A stretch of DNA of 64,000 nt from Inquilinus sp052078665. Its GTDB lineage: Bacteria > Pseudomonadota > Alphaproteobacteria > DSM-16000 > Inquilinaceae. The translations under genes were made by a program, and so were the position numbers. How positions within the stretch are numbered: position 1 is the stretch's first letter; every line of letters begins with the position of its first letter. The stretch spans positions 1-64,000 of the forward strand of contig NZ_JBQJIK010000018.1 in assembly GCF_052078665.1 (NCBI RefSeq). The letters run 5' to 3'. Below the pieces are notes generated by a model. That model saw only the letters and a program-made list of their open reading frames with translations. It ran no database searches and was not told the origin of the DNA. Shown one piece after another: positions 38,102 to 46,400 of the stretch.

Positions 38102-38389
38102 TCAGGCGACGACGCCGATCACGTCGCTCTCCTTCATCACGAGGTAGTCGACTCCCTCGAGCCGGATCTCGGAGCCGGACCATTTGCCGAACAGGATGCG
38201 GTCGCCGACGCTGACGTCGAGCGCCTGGATCGCGCCCTGCGCGTCCCGCGCGCCCAGGCCGACGGCCACCACCTCGCCCTGCTGCGGCTTCTCCTGGGCG
38301 GTGTCGGGGATGATGATTCCGCCCGCGGTCTTGGCTTCGGCATCGATGCGGCGGACCACGACCCGGTCGTGCAGCGGGCGGAATTTCAT
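38102..38389 (-). CDS. groES: Co-chaperonin GroES
   Basis: A 95-residue lid protein of the GroEL cage: MKFRPLHDRVVVRRIDAEAK, the mobile loop KTAGGIIIPDTAQEKPQQG and a C-terminal YLVMKESDVIGV. I start at MKFRPLHD, with AAGGA about 11 bases upstream. It is the first gene of the groESL operon. The upstream region has no CIRCE element; two other inverted repeats and a possible heat-shock promoter are present instead. Confidence 0.97.
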   Translation of the reverse strand: MKFRPLHDRVVVRRIDAEAKTAGGIIIPDTAQEKPQQGEVVAVGLGARDAQGAIQALDVSVGDRILFGKWSGSEIRLEGVDYLVMKESDVIGVVA

Positions 38390-38418
38390 CGGCTGAGTCC
38401 TTCGGAAAATCAATTTTT

Positions 38419-38498
38419 GGGAGATAGGCTTGATTCACTATCTCCCTTACAAATGCGCATGACTATCCCAACATACAAGGCGGATCCCCTGTTGTATG
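38419..38498 (-). promoter_or_regulatory. Inverted repeats upstream of groES
   Basis: Two perfect inverted repeats lie 30-110 bp upstream of groES: GGGAGATA/TATCTCCC (38419-38446, 12-bp spacer) and CATACAA/TTGTATG (38472-38498, 13-bp spacer). On the minus strand CTTGTAT (38479-38473) and GCGCATTT (38458-38451) together resemble an RpoH promoter. The first repeat would form a stem in the mRNA leader. None of these matches CIRCE. Confidence 0.5.
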
Positions 38499-38705
38499 GA
38501 AATAAAAGATAGCGCTGTTTTCTGCGAACGACGATTCAGATCTTGTCCCGATTTTCAATGATTATTGGTTGAACGACCCGATTCAGCGGGCTTGTTCCTG
38601 GGTTCCGGTGTACTCTATCGGAAATTTGGTGCGCCGGTCGCGCCGCAGCATCCGCCGCATCCGATCCCACAGCCGGCGCTCCCCCGGGAGGCCAGAAATG
38701 TCGTG

Positions 38706-38942
38706 ATGAAGGACTACAAATTCCCGGTGGGCACCACCGTGCATGTCTCGCGCCGGTCGCTGTCCGGGCAATCCGGCGACGGGACGTTCAAGGTGCTCGC
38801 CCGCTATCCCAGCGACACGTCCGGCCCGCTCTACCGGATTCGCAGCGTGTTCGGGAGCGAGGAACGGATGGTGCCGGAGCATGAGCTGTCACGGCCGGCG
38901 GAGCGGGATCCCCGAGATTTCCGCCGCTCCGATGGCCACTGA
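38706..38942 (+). CDS. Small conserved hypothetical protein
   Basis: A 78-residue soluble protein: MKDYKFPVGTTVHVSRRSLS and LYRIRSVFGSEERMVPEHEL. The YRIRS...ER.V.E.EL ending is familiar from small hypothetical proteins of Rhizobiales; no function is known. The start is uncertain: a GGGAGG lies 13-18 bases upstream, farther than ideal. The low-GC gap before it (38500-38600) probably holds its promoter. It is divergent from groESL. Confidence 0.65.
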   Translation: MKDYKFPVGTTVHVSRRSLSGQSGDGTFKVLARYPSDTSGPLYRIRSVFGSEERMVPEHELSRPAERDPRDFRRSDGH

Positions 38943-39071
38943 TCCGGCCTGAGGTTGTTGCCGCCTCGGTTCGCGATCGAGGTCGGGCGCGCCGCCCCGC
39001 TGCCCGCCGTCGCCGCCTGGCAGGCGACGGGCGAGCTTCGGGCTTTCCTCTCGAGCCGATCCGCCTCCGGC

Positions 39072-39416
39072 CTAGCTGGCGAGCTGGGTGGCGCAGGCCT
39101 TGGCGACCTGGGCATCGGCGACCGTCCCGCCTGGCATCGTCGCCCAGCCGGCTTTGACCACGAGGTCGCCGCGGCTGTAGGTCGATGCCGCCTTGAGCTC
39201 CGCCAGCCTCTCGATCAGCTGCGGGTCGCGTTTCGACTGGTCGACGCAGATCAGCGATAGTACGGCCACCACATCGGTTTTGGACCGATCCAGCGACATG
39301 CGCTGGGCCGACGAACCGGTCACCCAGCCACCCCAGCTGAAGCCGATCACGGCAAGCGCAACGGCACCGCCCGCGGCGCCATACAGCGCCGGCTTAAGCC
39401 ATTCAGGGGTTTTCAT
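39072..39416 (-). CDS. Conserved hypothetical membrane-anchored protein
   Basis: A 114-residue protein with one N-terminal membrane helix (LYGAAGGAVALAVIGFSWGGW) and an exported C-terminal domain with two cysteines (ICVDQSKRD and KACATQ). The pattern KTPEWLKP...WGGWVTG...ICV.QSKRDP is one I know from hypothetical proteins of many alphaproteobacteria. The cysteines may form a disulfide in the periplasm. I start at MKTPEW rather than 5 codons earlier. The leader holds GAGAGAGATTTGTCTCTCTC, an inverted repeat over its Shine-Dalgarno region. Function unknown. Confidence 0.75.
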   Translation of the reverse strand: MKTPEWLKPALYGAAGGAVALAVIGFSWGGWVTGSSAQRMSLDRSKTDVVAVLSLICVDQSKRDPQLIERLAELKAASTYSRGDLVVKAGWATMPGGTVADAQVAKACATQLAS

Positions 39417-39695
39417 GGATTGTGCTTTCATTGGGAGAGAGACAAATCTCTCTCGCCCGCTAAACTACCACGTTCGAGGTTCTGGCCGGGATTTATTTTG
39501 CCCGTGTCGACCGGGCGCCAAATTTCGATCTCTCAATTTGACCATCTGAACACCTTGTCAGGTCGCCTGCGGCATTAATTCTTACCGTTGATAAAAAATG
39601 GAGAATCCCGATATTCCGGCATTGGCGACGTATTTTAAACTTGATTTTTGGTGGGCGGCTATCACGTGATGCGTCTTAAGAGGTGCGACTTGGAA

Positions 39696-40124
39696 ATGCC
39701 CGATACCGACGTCTTTCGCTTGCGAAAGTCGAATCTGAACACGTTTCTGTTCGCCGATGTCGGGGCGGAATCCAACGGCATGCCGTTGAGCGTGGTCTCG
39801 ATGCTCGGCCGTCTGGGCGGCGATCCTTGGGCAACGGCGAGCCGGCTGGCCGGGCAGCCGCGGGACGCTGCCGTGCTCGAGCTGGCGGAGATCATCACCG
39901 GCACGGCATGCGCCGAACGGTCGAACGCCGAGATCATGGCCATCGCGACGCGCCTGGCCTCGCTCCTGCCCGGCACGGGGTCGACCTCATCCCGCGCTGC
40001 CCGTGCCGCATCGCCCGGACCGCCATCGTCCGCCCCCGGCCGGTGGAGCGGGGGCGCCCTGGCCATGCTGCTGCTCGCCTTGGCTGCTGCCGTCCTGCTT
40101 CTGAGGATGGCCGGCCTGTTGTGA
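39696..40124 (+). CDS. Conserved hypothetical protein with C-terminal membrane helix
   Basis: A 142-residue protein: MPDTDVFRLRKSNLNTFLFA, SMLGRLGGDPWATASRLAG, a Ser/Pro linker, and a single membrane helix at the end (ALAMLLLALAAAVLLLRMAG). The N-terminal half resembles a short domain (DVFRLRKSNLN.FLFADVG) in small alphaproteobacterial proteins of unknown role. It is probably a tail-anchored inner-membrane protein. An AAGAGG lies further upstream than usual. The 280-bp region before it is lower in GC and probably contains its promoter. Confidence 0.65.
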   Translation: MPDTDVFRLRKSNLNTFLFADVGAESNGMPLSVVSMLGRLGGDPWATASRLAGQPRDAAVLELAEIITGTACAERSNAEIMAIATRLASLLPGTGSTSSRAARAASPGPPSSAPGRWSGGALAMLLLALAAAVLLLRMAGLL

Positions 40125-40212
40125 CACCGGGCTGCTGCAGGCAGCGGGCGGGTTTACAAAAAATAACAATTGGACGGATGATCGCCCGCCGGCCCGCTGC
40201 GAGAATGCCGCC

Positions 40213-40968
40213 ATGGTGGGATCCAGGAAACCCGTATCCTTCGCCGCGGCCGCGCGGCCGGAAGGACAGCCGCACGTGCTGCTCGTCGAGGATGATCTCG
40301 AGATCTCCCGGATGCTGCAGGGCGTGCTGTCCGAAAGCGGCTTCGCCGTCTCGGCCGCGACCGGCGCGGCCGCGATGGATTCGGTGCTGGGCCTGGCCCA
40401 GATCGACCTCGTCGTGCTCGATCTCATGCTGCCGGGGGAGGACGGGCTCAGCATCTGCCGCCGGCTGCGGGCCGCGTCGGCGATCCCGATCATCATGGTG
40501 ACGGCCCGCGGCGACGCGGTCGACCGGATCATCGGGCTGGAGATCGGGGCCGACGACTACCTGCCCAAGCCGTTCGATTCCCGCGAGCTGGTGGCGCGCA
40601 TCCGGGCGCTGCTGCGGCGCGCCCAGGGCGGGAACGGCGGCGGCCGCCTGCGCCCGCTGCGCTTCGCCGGCTGGCGGATCGATCCGGCGTCACGGCAGTT
40701 GCACGACCCAGACGGGGTCCAGGTCGCCATGACCAGCGTCGAATTCGACCTGCTGGCGGCGCTGTGCCGGCACCCCGGCCAGGTGCTGTCGCGCGACCAG
40801 CTGATCGAGCTGACCCACAGCGGCCTGGCCAGCCCGGTCCAGCGCAGCATCGACGTGCATGTCAGCCGGATCCGGCAGAAGATCGAGCCCGACCCCGACA
40901 ACCCGCGCTACATCAAGACGGTGCGCCTCGGCGGCTACATGTTCACCGAGCGGGTCGAGCAGGCCTGA
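40213..40968 (+). CDS. OmpR-family response regulator
   Basis: A 251-residue two-domain regulator. The receiver domain has the acidic pair EDD (27-28), the phosphorylation site Asp70 (VVLDLMLPGEDG) and KPF. The C-terminal winged helix starts near residue 150 and ends with IDVHVSRIRQKIEPDPDN and IKTVRLGGYMF. It binds tandem direct repeats as an OmpR-type protein. Its stop overlaps the sensor-kinase start by one base (TGATG), so the pair is co-translated. A nearby porin gene is a likely target. Confidence 0.96.
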   Translation: MVGSRKPVSFAAAARPEGQPHVLLVEDDLEISRMLQGVLSESGFAVSAATGAAAMDSVLGLAQIDLVVLDLMLPGEDGLSICRRLRAASAIPIIMVTARGDAVDRIIGLEIGADDYLPKPFDSRELVARIRALLRRAQGGNGGGRLRPLRFAGWRIDPASRQLHDPDGVQVAMTSVEFDLLAALCRHPGQVLSRDQLIELTHSGLASPVQRSIDVHVSRIRQKIEPDPDNPRYIKTVRLGGYMFTERVEQA

Positions 40969-42314
40969 TGCGCATCCTGGGCCGCCTGATACCGCGCAGC
41001 ATCGCCACCCAGATCACCGGGATCGTCGCCGCCTCGGTGCTGCTCGGCATCGGGCTGACCGCCGCCCTCTCCTTCCTGTTCTTCGACGGACCCGGCATGA
41101 AGGACGGGACCTATCTCTCGGCGGCGGGGATCGCCAAGATCACCCAGGTGGTCCGGGACGCCGAAACCACCGAAGACATCGACGCGGTTCTCGCCGTCAT
41201 CCGGCGGGCTGATTTCGATGTCGCCCGGGTCCCGCTGGCCGAACTCGCGGCCTTGCCCGACAACCCGCCCATGCCGATCCTGCCCAGCCTGGTCGCCCAT
41301 CAGCTCAAAGCCAACTGGGGCATCCAGGTGCTTGCCGGAGGCCGGTTCCCGCCGGACACGGCCTACCGTCTCGCTGTGCAGATCGACGATCGGTCCGCGC
41401 TGCTGTTCGAGGCGCCGACCCTGGCCGGCCAGTGGCGGATCATCCTGGGTCCCACGGTCCTGATCATCATCATCATGATCGTGTTCGTCCCGTTCCTGTC
41501 GATCTACGCGGTGCGCTGGATCATCGCGCCGCTGTCGGCGCTGGGGGCGGCGGCCGAATCCTTCGGGCGCTCGCCCGACGACGACCGGCTGGTCAGCCGC
41601 GGGGGGCCGCGCGAGATCGGCCAGGTCGCCGGTGCCCTGAACACGATGCGCACGCGCATCCGGGCCCTGATCGACGACCGCACCCGCATGCTGGCCGCGA
41701 TCAGCCACGACCTGCGGACGCCGCTGACCCGCCTGCGGCTGCGCGCCGAGCGGATCGAGGATCCGGAACTGCGGGACGGCATCCTGTACGAGGTCGTCCG
41801 GATCAGCGGCATGCTCGACGAGACGCTGGAGTATCTGCAGCCCGGCATCCGCGAAGAGCGGATGTCGCCGGTCGACCTGTCGAGCCTGCTGCAGACCGTC
41901 TGCACCGAATTCGGCGATGTCGGGCACAGCGTCGCCTATGCCGGGCCGCCGCGCCTGGCCTGGGTCTGCCGGCCCAATGCGCTGACCCGTGCGGTCAGCA
42001 ACGTCGTCGACAACGGCGTCCAGCACGGCTCGGCGGTGCGGGTCGGCCTGCAGTTCGGCGAGGGCGGCGTGGCGGAGATCGAGGTGGCGGATGACGGTCC
42101 GGGCATTCCCGCACCGCTGCGCGAGAAGGTCTTCGATCCGTTCTTCAAGGGCGACGACAGCCGGCCCGCGACCGCGGGCCGGGGCTTCGGGCTAGGCCTT
42201 TCGATCGCACGCGACGTCATCCGCGGCCATGGCGGCCGGATCGAACTGCTCGACCGCGTGCCGCACGGCCTGATCGTCCGGATGTCGCTGCCTGCCTCCG
42301 GAAACATCTCTTAA
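40968..42314 (+). CDS. Sensor histidine kinase
   Basis: A 448-residue inner-membrane kinase. Membrane helices lie at about 13-38 and 158-186, with a periplasmic sensor of about 120 residues between them and a HAMP linker after the second. The phospho-accepting His247 is in AAISHDLRTPLTRLRL, and the ATP-binding N (VSNVVDNGVQHG), G1 (VADDGPGIP), F and G2 (GRGFGLGLSIA) boxes are complete. It phosphorylates the upstream OmpR-type regulator. Cues are unknown. The MipA gene follows, and the stop codon overlaps a putative regulator-binding repeat. Confidence 0.95.
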   Translation: MRILGRLIPRSIATQITGIVAASVLLGIGLTAALSFLFFDGPGMKDGTYLSAAGIAKITQVVRDAETTEDIDAVLAVIRRADFDVARVPLAELAALPDNPPMPILPSLVAHQLKANWGIQVLAGGRFPPDTAYRLAVQIDDRSALLFEAPTLAGQWRIILGPTVLIIIIMIVFVPFLSIYAVRWIIAPLSALGAAAESFGRSPDDDRLVSRGGPREIGQVAGALNTMRTRIRALIDDRTRMLAAISHDLRTPLTRLRLRAERIEDPELRDGILYEVVRISGMLDETLEYLQPGIREERMSPVDLSSLLQTVCTEFGDVGHSVAYAGPPRLAWVCRPNALTRAVSNVVDNGVQHGSAVRVGLQFGEGGVAEIEVADDGPGIPAPLREKVFDPFFKGDDSRPATAGRGFGLGLSIARDVIRGHGGRIELLDRVPHGLIVRMSLPASGNIS

Positions 42315-42325
42315 CATAACTTAAA
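42310..42325 (+). promoter_or_regulatory. Direct repeat before the MipA gene
   Basis: CTTAAC (42310-42315) and CTTAAA (42320-42325) are direct copies 10 bp apart, one helical turn, the spacing used by OmpR/PhoB-type regulators. A -10-like TTCTAT follows 19 bases downstream. The repeat begins inside the kinase stop codon. It is a candidate site for the response regulator encoded upstream. Confidence 0.45.
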
Positions 42326-42375
42326 ACCAGCCTGTTCCGCCGGCTTCTATTCTCGCGGCTCAATCGAGTCACGGG

Positions 42376-43257
42376 ATGAACCGAATGCCAGCATCACTGT
42401 CGACCGCCGTCTCTTCTTCTTGGCGAAATATCCGTCGGACCAGGATTTGGCCGCCGTTCGCCTTGGCCGGCGCCTGTGTGGTCCTGGTAGCGACCAGCAT
42501 GCGCGCGGAGGCCCAGGACGCGATCATCGTGCCGCTGGAAGACGCTCCGGCCCCGGAGGCCGCCAGTCCCAGCGGCGACTGGACCTTCATACTCGGCGGC
42601 GGCGCCTGGATCGCGCCGAGCTACGAGGGCTCCGACAAGTTCTCGGTGTCACCGCTGCCCTTCGTCTCGATCAACTGGCGGGACCGGGTCTTCCTCGACA
42701 TGGAGCGCGGGCTCGGCGTCAATGTCGTGCGCACCGACGCGCTGCGGCTGGGTGTGTCGATCGGCCTCGCGCCGGGGCGGGACGAGGATGACGAGGATCA
42801 CCTGAAGGGTCTCGGCGACATCGACACGGCCGCGCGCGGCCATGTCTTCGGCTCCTACTCCTTCGGCATGTGGCAGATCGGCCTCGACGTGGCCAAGGAT
42901 TTCGGCGGCAGCGAAGGCCTGCAGGTCCGGCCCGACATATCGGTGAAGGTGCCGCTGTCCGAGAGCTGGACCCTGTCGTCCGGCATCTCCGCCACCTGGG
43001 CCGACGACGACTACATGCAGACCTTCTTCGGCGTCTCGTCGTCGCAGTCCAGCAAGTCAGGGCTGGATCGCTTCGACGCCGGGGCCGGGTTCAAGAGCGT
43101 CGATTTCAGCGTCGGGCTCCGCTGGACGTTCTCCGAGAGCTGGTTCGCCATGGCGAATGTCGGCGTCGGCGTCCTGCTCGGCGACGCGGCGGACAGCCCG
43201 ATCACCGAGAGCCAGGTGCAGCCCTCGGTCGGGCTGGCGGTCGGCTACCGGTTCTGA
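42376..43257 (+). CDS. MipA/OmpV family outer-membrane protein
   Basis: A 293-residue outer-membrane beta-barrel. A long signal peptide (to about residue 46, SMRAEA) is followed by the family start DWTFILGGGAWIAPSYEGSDKF and SPLPFVSINWRDRVFLD. The last strand ends AVGYRF, with the terminal Phe needed for barrel assembly. MipA in E. coli scaffolds murein synthases; OmpV-like proteins are adhesins or porins, so the role is open. It follows an OmpR-type system, and a direct repeat in the gap suggests control by it. Confidence 0.93.
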   Translation: MNRMPASLSTAVSSSWRNIRRTRIWPPFALAGACVVLVATSMRAEAQDAIIVPLEDAPAPEAASPSGDWTFILGGGAWIAPSYEGSDKFSVSPLPFVSINWRDRVFLDMERGLGVNVVRTDALRLGVSIGLAPGRDEDDEDHLKGLGDIDTAARGHVFGSYSFGMWQIGLDVAKDFGGSEGLQVRPDISVKVPLSESWTLSSGISATWADDDYMQTFFGVSSSQSSKSGLDRFDAGAGFKSVDFSVGLRWTFSESWFAMANVGVGVLLGDAADSPITESQVQPSVGLAVGYRF

Positions 43258-43308
43258 GGCCGCCCGGGCCGGATCGTGTTCGTGCTCGAAGCCCTGGAGG
43301 ACCACATC

Positions 43309-43440
43309 ATGACCCTCGCCATGCTCTGGCTCGGCGGCATCGTGCTCTGTGCCGCGCCCTATCTCTGGGCCCTGTGCCGCGCCGCCCGGGAGTCGGCGCG
43401 GCCGCTGCCGCCGCGCGACCCGCCTCGGCGCACCAAATAA
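43309..43440 (+). CDS. 43-residue membrane protein
   Basis: MTLAMLWLGGIVLCAAPYLW followed by ALCRAARESARPLPP and a basic Pro/Arg tail, ending TAA. It has one hydrophobic helix with two cysteines and a positively charged C terminus, so the tail should face the cytoplasm. GGAGG lies 8 bases before the ATG. It begins 51 bp after the MipA gene on the same strand and may share its transcript. It is too short for usual gene callers, and function is unknown. Confidence 0.55.
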   Translation: MTLAMLWLGGIVLCAAPYLWALCRAARESARPLPPRDPPRRTK

Positions 43441-43442
43441 GC

Positions 43443-43468
43443 GAGGCGGCGGGAGAACCCGCCGCCTC
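43443..43468. terminator. Hairpin between convergent genes (RTX side)
   Basis: GAGGCGGCGGG and CCCGCCGCCTC form an 11-bp perfect stem with an AGAA tetraloop. It begins 2 bases after the micro-protein stop and about 26 bases from the end of the opposing RTX gene. There is no T-run, but the stem is very stable, and both transcripts could end here. Confidence 0.7.
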
Positions 43469-43494
43469 AGTCGTTCTCGTCCTTGAACAGGTGG

Positions 43495-46400
43495 TCAGAG
43501 CACGAAGTCGCTCACCGCCATGATGCCGTTCAGCCCCTGCAGCACGATGTGGAAGTCCGACGCGCCGTCGCCGTTGATGTCGCCGGCCACGGTGATGACG
43601 CCCGAGTTGGTGTTGAGGGCGCGCAGCTCGCCGGCATGGTTCGAAAAGACCGCCGAGCCGATGAAGGTGAAGGCCTGGTTGCCCGCCAGGCTGGTGTTGG
43701 CGTCGATGGCGGAGAGATCGATGCGGTCGCTCTGCGCACGGATGAAGTCGATGACCACGTCGGCATTGGCGCCGACGGTGCTGTCGCCGACCGCGGAGAA
43801 GGCGAAGCGGTCGGCCCCGGTGCCGCCGGACAGCGTGTCCCGTCCCGCGCCGCCATTGATCACGTCGTTGCCCTCATAGCCCCTGAGGACGTTGTCGGCG
43901 ACATTACCCGTCAGCGTATCGCCGCCCTTGCCGGCATTGACGACCTCGATGCCGATCAGGATGTCGCCCTGCGCCTCGCCGCCGCTGCCGATGCCGGTCG
44001 CGAGATTGACCGTGATCGCGTCGGTGCTGCCGTAGTAGCTGACGGTGTCGGCGCCGGCTCCGCCATCGAGGATGTCCGCCCCCGCGCCGCCGCGGAGGAA
44101 GTCGACGCCGGCGCGGCCGTAGAGGGTGTCGTCGCCGTCGCCGCCATCGAGATTGTCGTGCCCGGCCGCGCCGATCTGCGGCGAGGTCGGCGGCGGCGGC
44201 GTCACCGAGACGTTCAGCTCATAGGTGGCGCCGGTGGGGACGGTCTGCTCGGGCAATCCCGTGTCGTTGTTGTATTGCCCGACCAGGAGGTAGTAGTCCC
44301 CGGTCTCCGCCACCTTGAAGCTGAACATCGAGTCCGTCCGGCGGGTGGAGCCGGGGTCGTTGCCGCCGTCGTCGTTGAAGGCGACCACGGTGCCGTCGGC
44401 CCGCACCAGCCACAGGAAGCTGTCGCTCAGCCCGGCCGAGGTGTGGTCGATGTCGGCGGTGATGAGCGTCCCCGCAGTCACCGTCAGCTTGTAGTAGCCG
44501 CCCTGGCCGTTGCCGGTGGCGTTGACCGTCGAATGCGCCAGGGTGGTCGCGTTGCCGATGTCGGCATCGGCGGCCAGCGAGAAGTTGTTGGTCAGGGTAT
44601 AAGCGGCGGCGACCGAGTTGTTGGTCGCGCTCGGTGCCAGCGTGGCGTAGCCGTTGCCCATGCCGACGCCGGTGACCGGGAAGGGAACGAAATCGCCGTC
44701 GAGCGTGTCGTTCCCGGCGCCTCCCTTCAGGACGTCGTCGCCGCCCTGTCCGGCCAGCTTGTTGGCGAGGGCATCGCCGGTTAGCTGATCGTTGTGGGCG
44801 GAGCCGGCCAGGCCCTCGATCGAGATGTAGGTCTCCGGATGCGAGCCCGGCACGAGGAGCGAGACATTGACCCCCGTGGCGCTGCCGTAATAGGCGGCCA
44901 TGTCCAGGCCGGCGCCGCCGTTCAGCGTGTCCAGCCCGCCGCCGCCGGCGAGGACGTCGTCGCCCGCGGCCCCCGACAGGACGTTGGCGCCGGTGTTGCC
45001 GATCAGCGTGTCGCCGAACTTCGAGCCGATCACGTTCTCGATGTTCGCCAGCGTGTCGAACTGGTGCGTCGTCGTGGTGTCGCCTTCGCCGTCGCCGCCA
45101 AAGGCGGTGCCGGTCTGGAGGTTGACGGTCACGCCCTCGGTCGCGGGAGTCCGCGGCGGGCCGAACATCGGCTGGCGCTCGTCCAGCGTGTAGTCGGCCG
45201 TGTCGATGCCGGCGCCGCCGTCCAGGAAGTCCGCCCCGGCGCCGCCGATGAGGAGGTCGTTGCCGGCCTCGCCGTTCAGCACGTCGCCGTCGCGGGCGCC
45301 CTCGAGCTTGTCGTCGCCGTTGCCGCCGCTGAGGACGTCGCCGCCGCCCAGGCCGAGGAAGTAGTTGTTCGAATCGTTGCCGACGAAGCGGTCGATGCGG
45401 TCGTCCGACCCGATCAGGTTCTCGACGCTGAAGAAGGTGTCGCCGGACGCCGTACCGCCGGCGGCGACGTTGGTCACCAGGTTGACCAGCAGCTGGAACG
45501 GGCTCTCCAGGCTGAAATCGACCGTGTCGTTGCCGTCGCCGCCGCGGAAGATGTCGACGCCGGCCATGCCGCGCATGATGTCGTCGCCGGCGCCGCCTTC
45601 GAGGATGTCGTTGCCCTTGCCGGCATTGATCGTGTCGTTGCCGTCCTCGCCATACAGCCGGTCGTCGCCGTCGTTGCTGTCGGGGCCGGTGATGATCGGC
45701 AGGGTGTTGTTGCGGTCGCGGCTGTCATTGGTGTCGGCGCCGCCGACGATGATGTCGTCGCCGGAGCCGCCATGGATCTCGTCGGCGCCGTTGCCGCCGT
45801 CGATCCGGTCGTCGCCGCCGCCGCCCAGCAGCTCGTTGTCGCCGTCATTGCCGATGATGATGTCGAGGAAGGCGCTGCCGACGCCCTTCTCGATATAGTA
45901 ATCGGTCGCGTCGGCATTGTGGCCGTCGAAGATGGCGACGTTGTTGGCGTGGCCGTTGACGCTGGAGAAACGGCCCTCGCGCAGGTCCAGGATGGTGCTG
46001 CTGGTCGAGCCGGAGAAGTCGACCGTGTCATGGCCGCCGGTGTCGTGGATCACGAAGCCGATGTCCTGGGTCGGCCCGCTCGCCGTCAGCGTGTAGCCCA
46101 GCCGCGTGCTGCCGAAGCCGTAGACGTCGTCGCCGGTGTTGAGCTGGATGTCCTGATAGCTCCGGATGTTGTTCGTCACCGTGGAGAAATAGTGCCGGAT
46201 GACGGCCTCGATATCGGCGATGCCCGGCGTGGTGTTGGTCCAGGCCGTGGTGCCGCCGATGTCGATATTGTCGAAATATGACATCACCGAATATTGCTGG
46301 TTGTCGTAGACCCACCTGGCGTCGTTGTAATAGGTGATCTGCGGGCCGCCGGGGCCGCCGTAATTGTAGAAGCCCGGATGGTTCAGGCCGAATTCATGGC

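Noticed and set aside
43483..46281. Long plus-strand frames opposite the RTX gene
   Set aside because: Val/Asp-rich mirror of the GGxGxD repeats; no start sites and no family signals.
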